Of a DNA stretch of 39,694 nucleotides, positions 39,310 to 39,694 are shown in pieces. A program made the translations under genes and the position numbers. Numbering within the stretch: the first letter of the stretch is position 1; each line of letters begins with the position of its first letter. The notes under the pieces are model-generated. The model had not been told where the DNA came from, ran no database searches, and was given only the letters and a program-made list of their open reading frames with translations. The stretch is from Discostella pseudostelligera (lineage: Eukaryota > Bacillariophyta > Thalassiosirophyceae > Thalassiosirales > Thalassiosiraceae): the NCBI GenBank assembly GCA_036940085.1, contig JALLBK010000319.1, positions 1-39,694 on the forward strand, in the 5' to 3' direction.

Positions 39310-39694
39310 TGTTTTGTTTCTTTGACACCGACTGCAATAATCGTTCGATGGACCCTCTCCGAATTCGAATCAATGAAAATGACGGCTCGTCCACTCAGAG
39401 AGTTTAAAATTCGACAGAATGAAGGAAGCTGCTTGCCCTCAATCTTGACCGCCGCAACAATGATGGTGTCGTTGAATATAGTGTTTGAATGAATGCGCCT
39501 GCGACTACGATCTCCTACGATCTTTGCTTCCGTAGTGCGGAGGGAATGAATAAGAAAGAGGCATGCCTCGCTCGGGCGGCAAGGGGGAATTATCGCCGAA
39601 ATCCAAGGTTGCGAGAAATCCCCCAAGGCAAAGTGTAATTTTGGCGAATCATCCTCTGCTCGCTCAACATCACATGCAACAGACGATCATGGCC
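39310..39694. other. Right-end region upstream of LC8; no complete gene
   Basis: This stretch holds the LC8 promoter and probably the promoter of a gene beyond the edge. An ATG in good context (GATCATGGCC) begins at 39689, five bases from the end, and may be a plus-strand start codon. TTTTGGCGAATC near 39635-39650 resembles the GGCGGGA element only loosely. Confidence 0.3.

Noticed and set aside
39267..39626. 119-codon minus-strand frame over the LC8 start
   Set aside because: It overlaps LC8 exon 1 in another frame and has no domain; LC8 is certain by its conservation.
1..39694. Mobile elements, CRISPR arrays, tRNA and rRNA genes
   Set aside because: No transposase, integrase, reverse transcriptase, terminal repeats, spacer array or tRNA/rRNA signature was recognised by eye; a tRNA scan was not possible.

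Overview
The window reads as nuclear DNA of a photosynthetic stramenopile, most likely a centric diatom. Genes are closely spaced and most are split by one or two short GT-AG introns (66-280 bp). Several proteins begin with a signal peptide followed by a transit-like segment with an aromatic residue near the expected cleavage point (HAF, ASF, TSF, HAW), the bipartite style used for diatom plastids. Four proteins of cilia or dynein biology (dynactin p25, CEP131, DNAAF5, LC8) fit a centric diatom, in which only the male gametes carry a flagellum. The taxonomic call is inference. I see no tRNA, rRNA, CRISPR array or transposon.

Layout, left to right. 1-5.6 kb: a partial beta-strand-rich secretory protein (-), a DUF1275 membrane protein (+) and a CREST-like membrane protein (-). 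5.9-9.0 kb: SDE2-SPRY-SAP splicing/genome-stability factor (+), interrupted by an N inside a duplicated 72-bp segment, then a CCHC zinc-knuckle protein (-). 9.4-15.2 kb: PAP/fibrillin-like protein (+), proteasome maturation factor POMP (-), mitochondrial CGFS glutaredoxin GRX5 (+), COPI-associated protein (-), Kazal-type secreted protein (-). 15.6-21.2 kb: DUF1749 hydrolase (+), PPR-GNAT fusion (-), 3-mercaptopyruvate-type sulfurtransferase (+). 21.8-24.3 kb: a double-headed METTL2/6/8-type methyltransferase (+). 24.4-30.3 kb: dynactin p25 (-), CEP131 (+), DNAAF5 (-). 30.7-36.9 kb: a 1306-residue acidic protein (-) and an arsenite methyltransferase (-). 37.1-39.3 kb: complex I 24-kDa subunit NDUFV2 (+) and dynein light chain LC8 (-), whose second and third exons are too short to show as ORFs.

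The strands alternate almost gene by gene, so most neighbours share either a divergent promoter or a convergent 3' gap. The 8-mer TCCCGCCA/TGGCGGGA (E2F-like) occurs at least eleven times by eye, each time upstream of a start codon, against about 1.2 expected by chance. It marks promoters of POMP/GRX5, the COPI-associated gene, PPR-GNAT/sulfurtransferase, DCTN5/CEP131, DNAAF5 and the first gene pair, and is the best candidate for shared regulation here.

Exon joins were made by eye from reading frame, GT-AG sites and family conservation; no alignment or transcript data were available. Start codons were set at ATG only.
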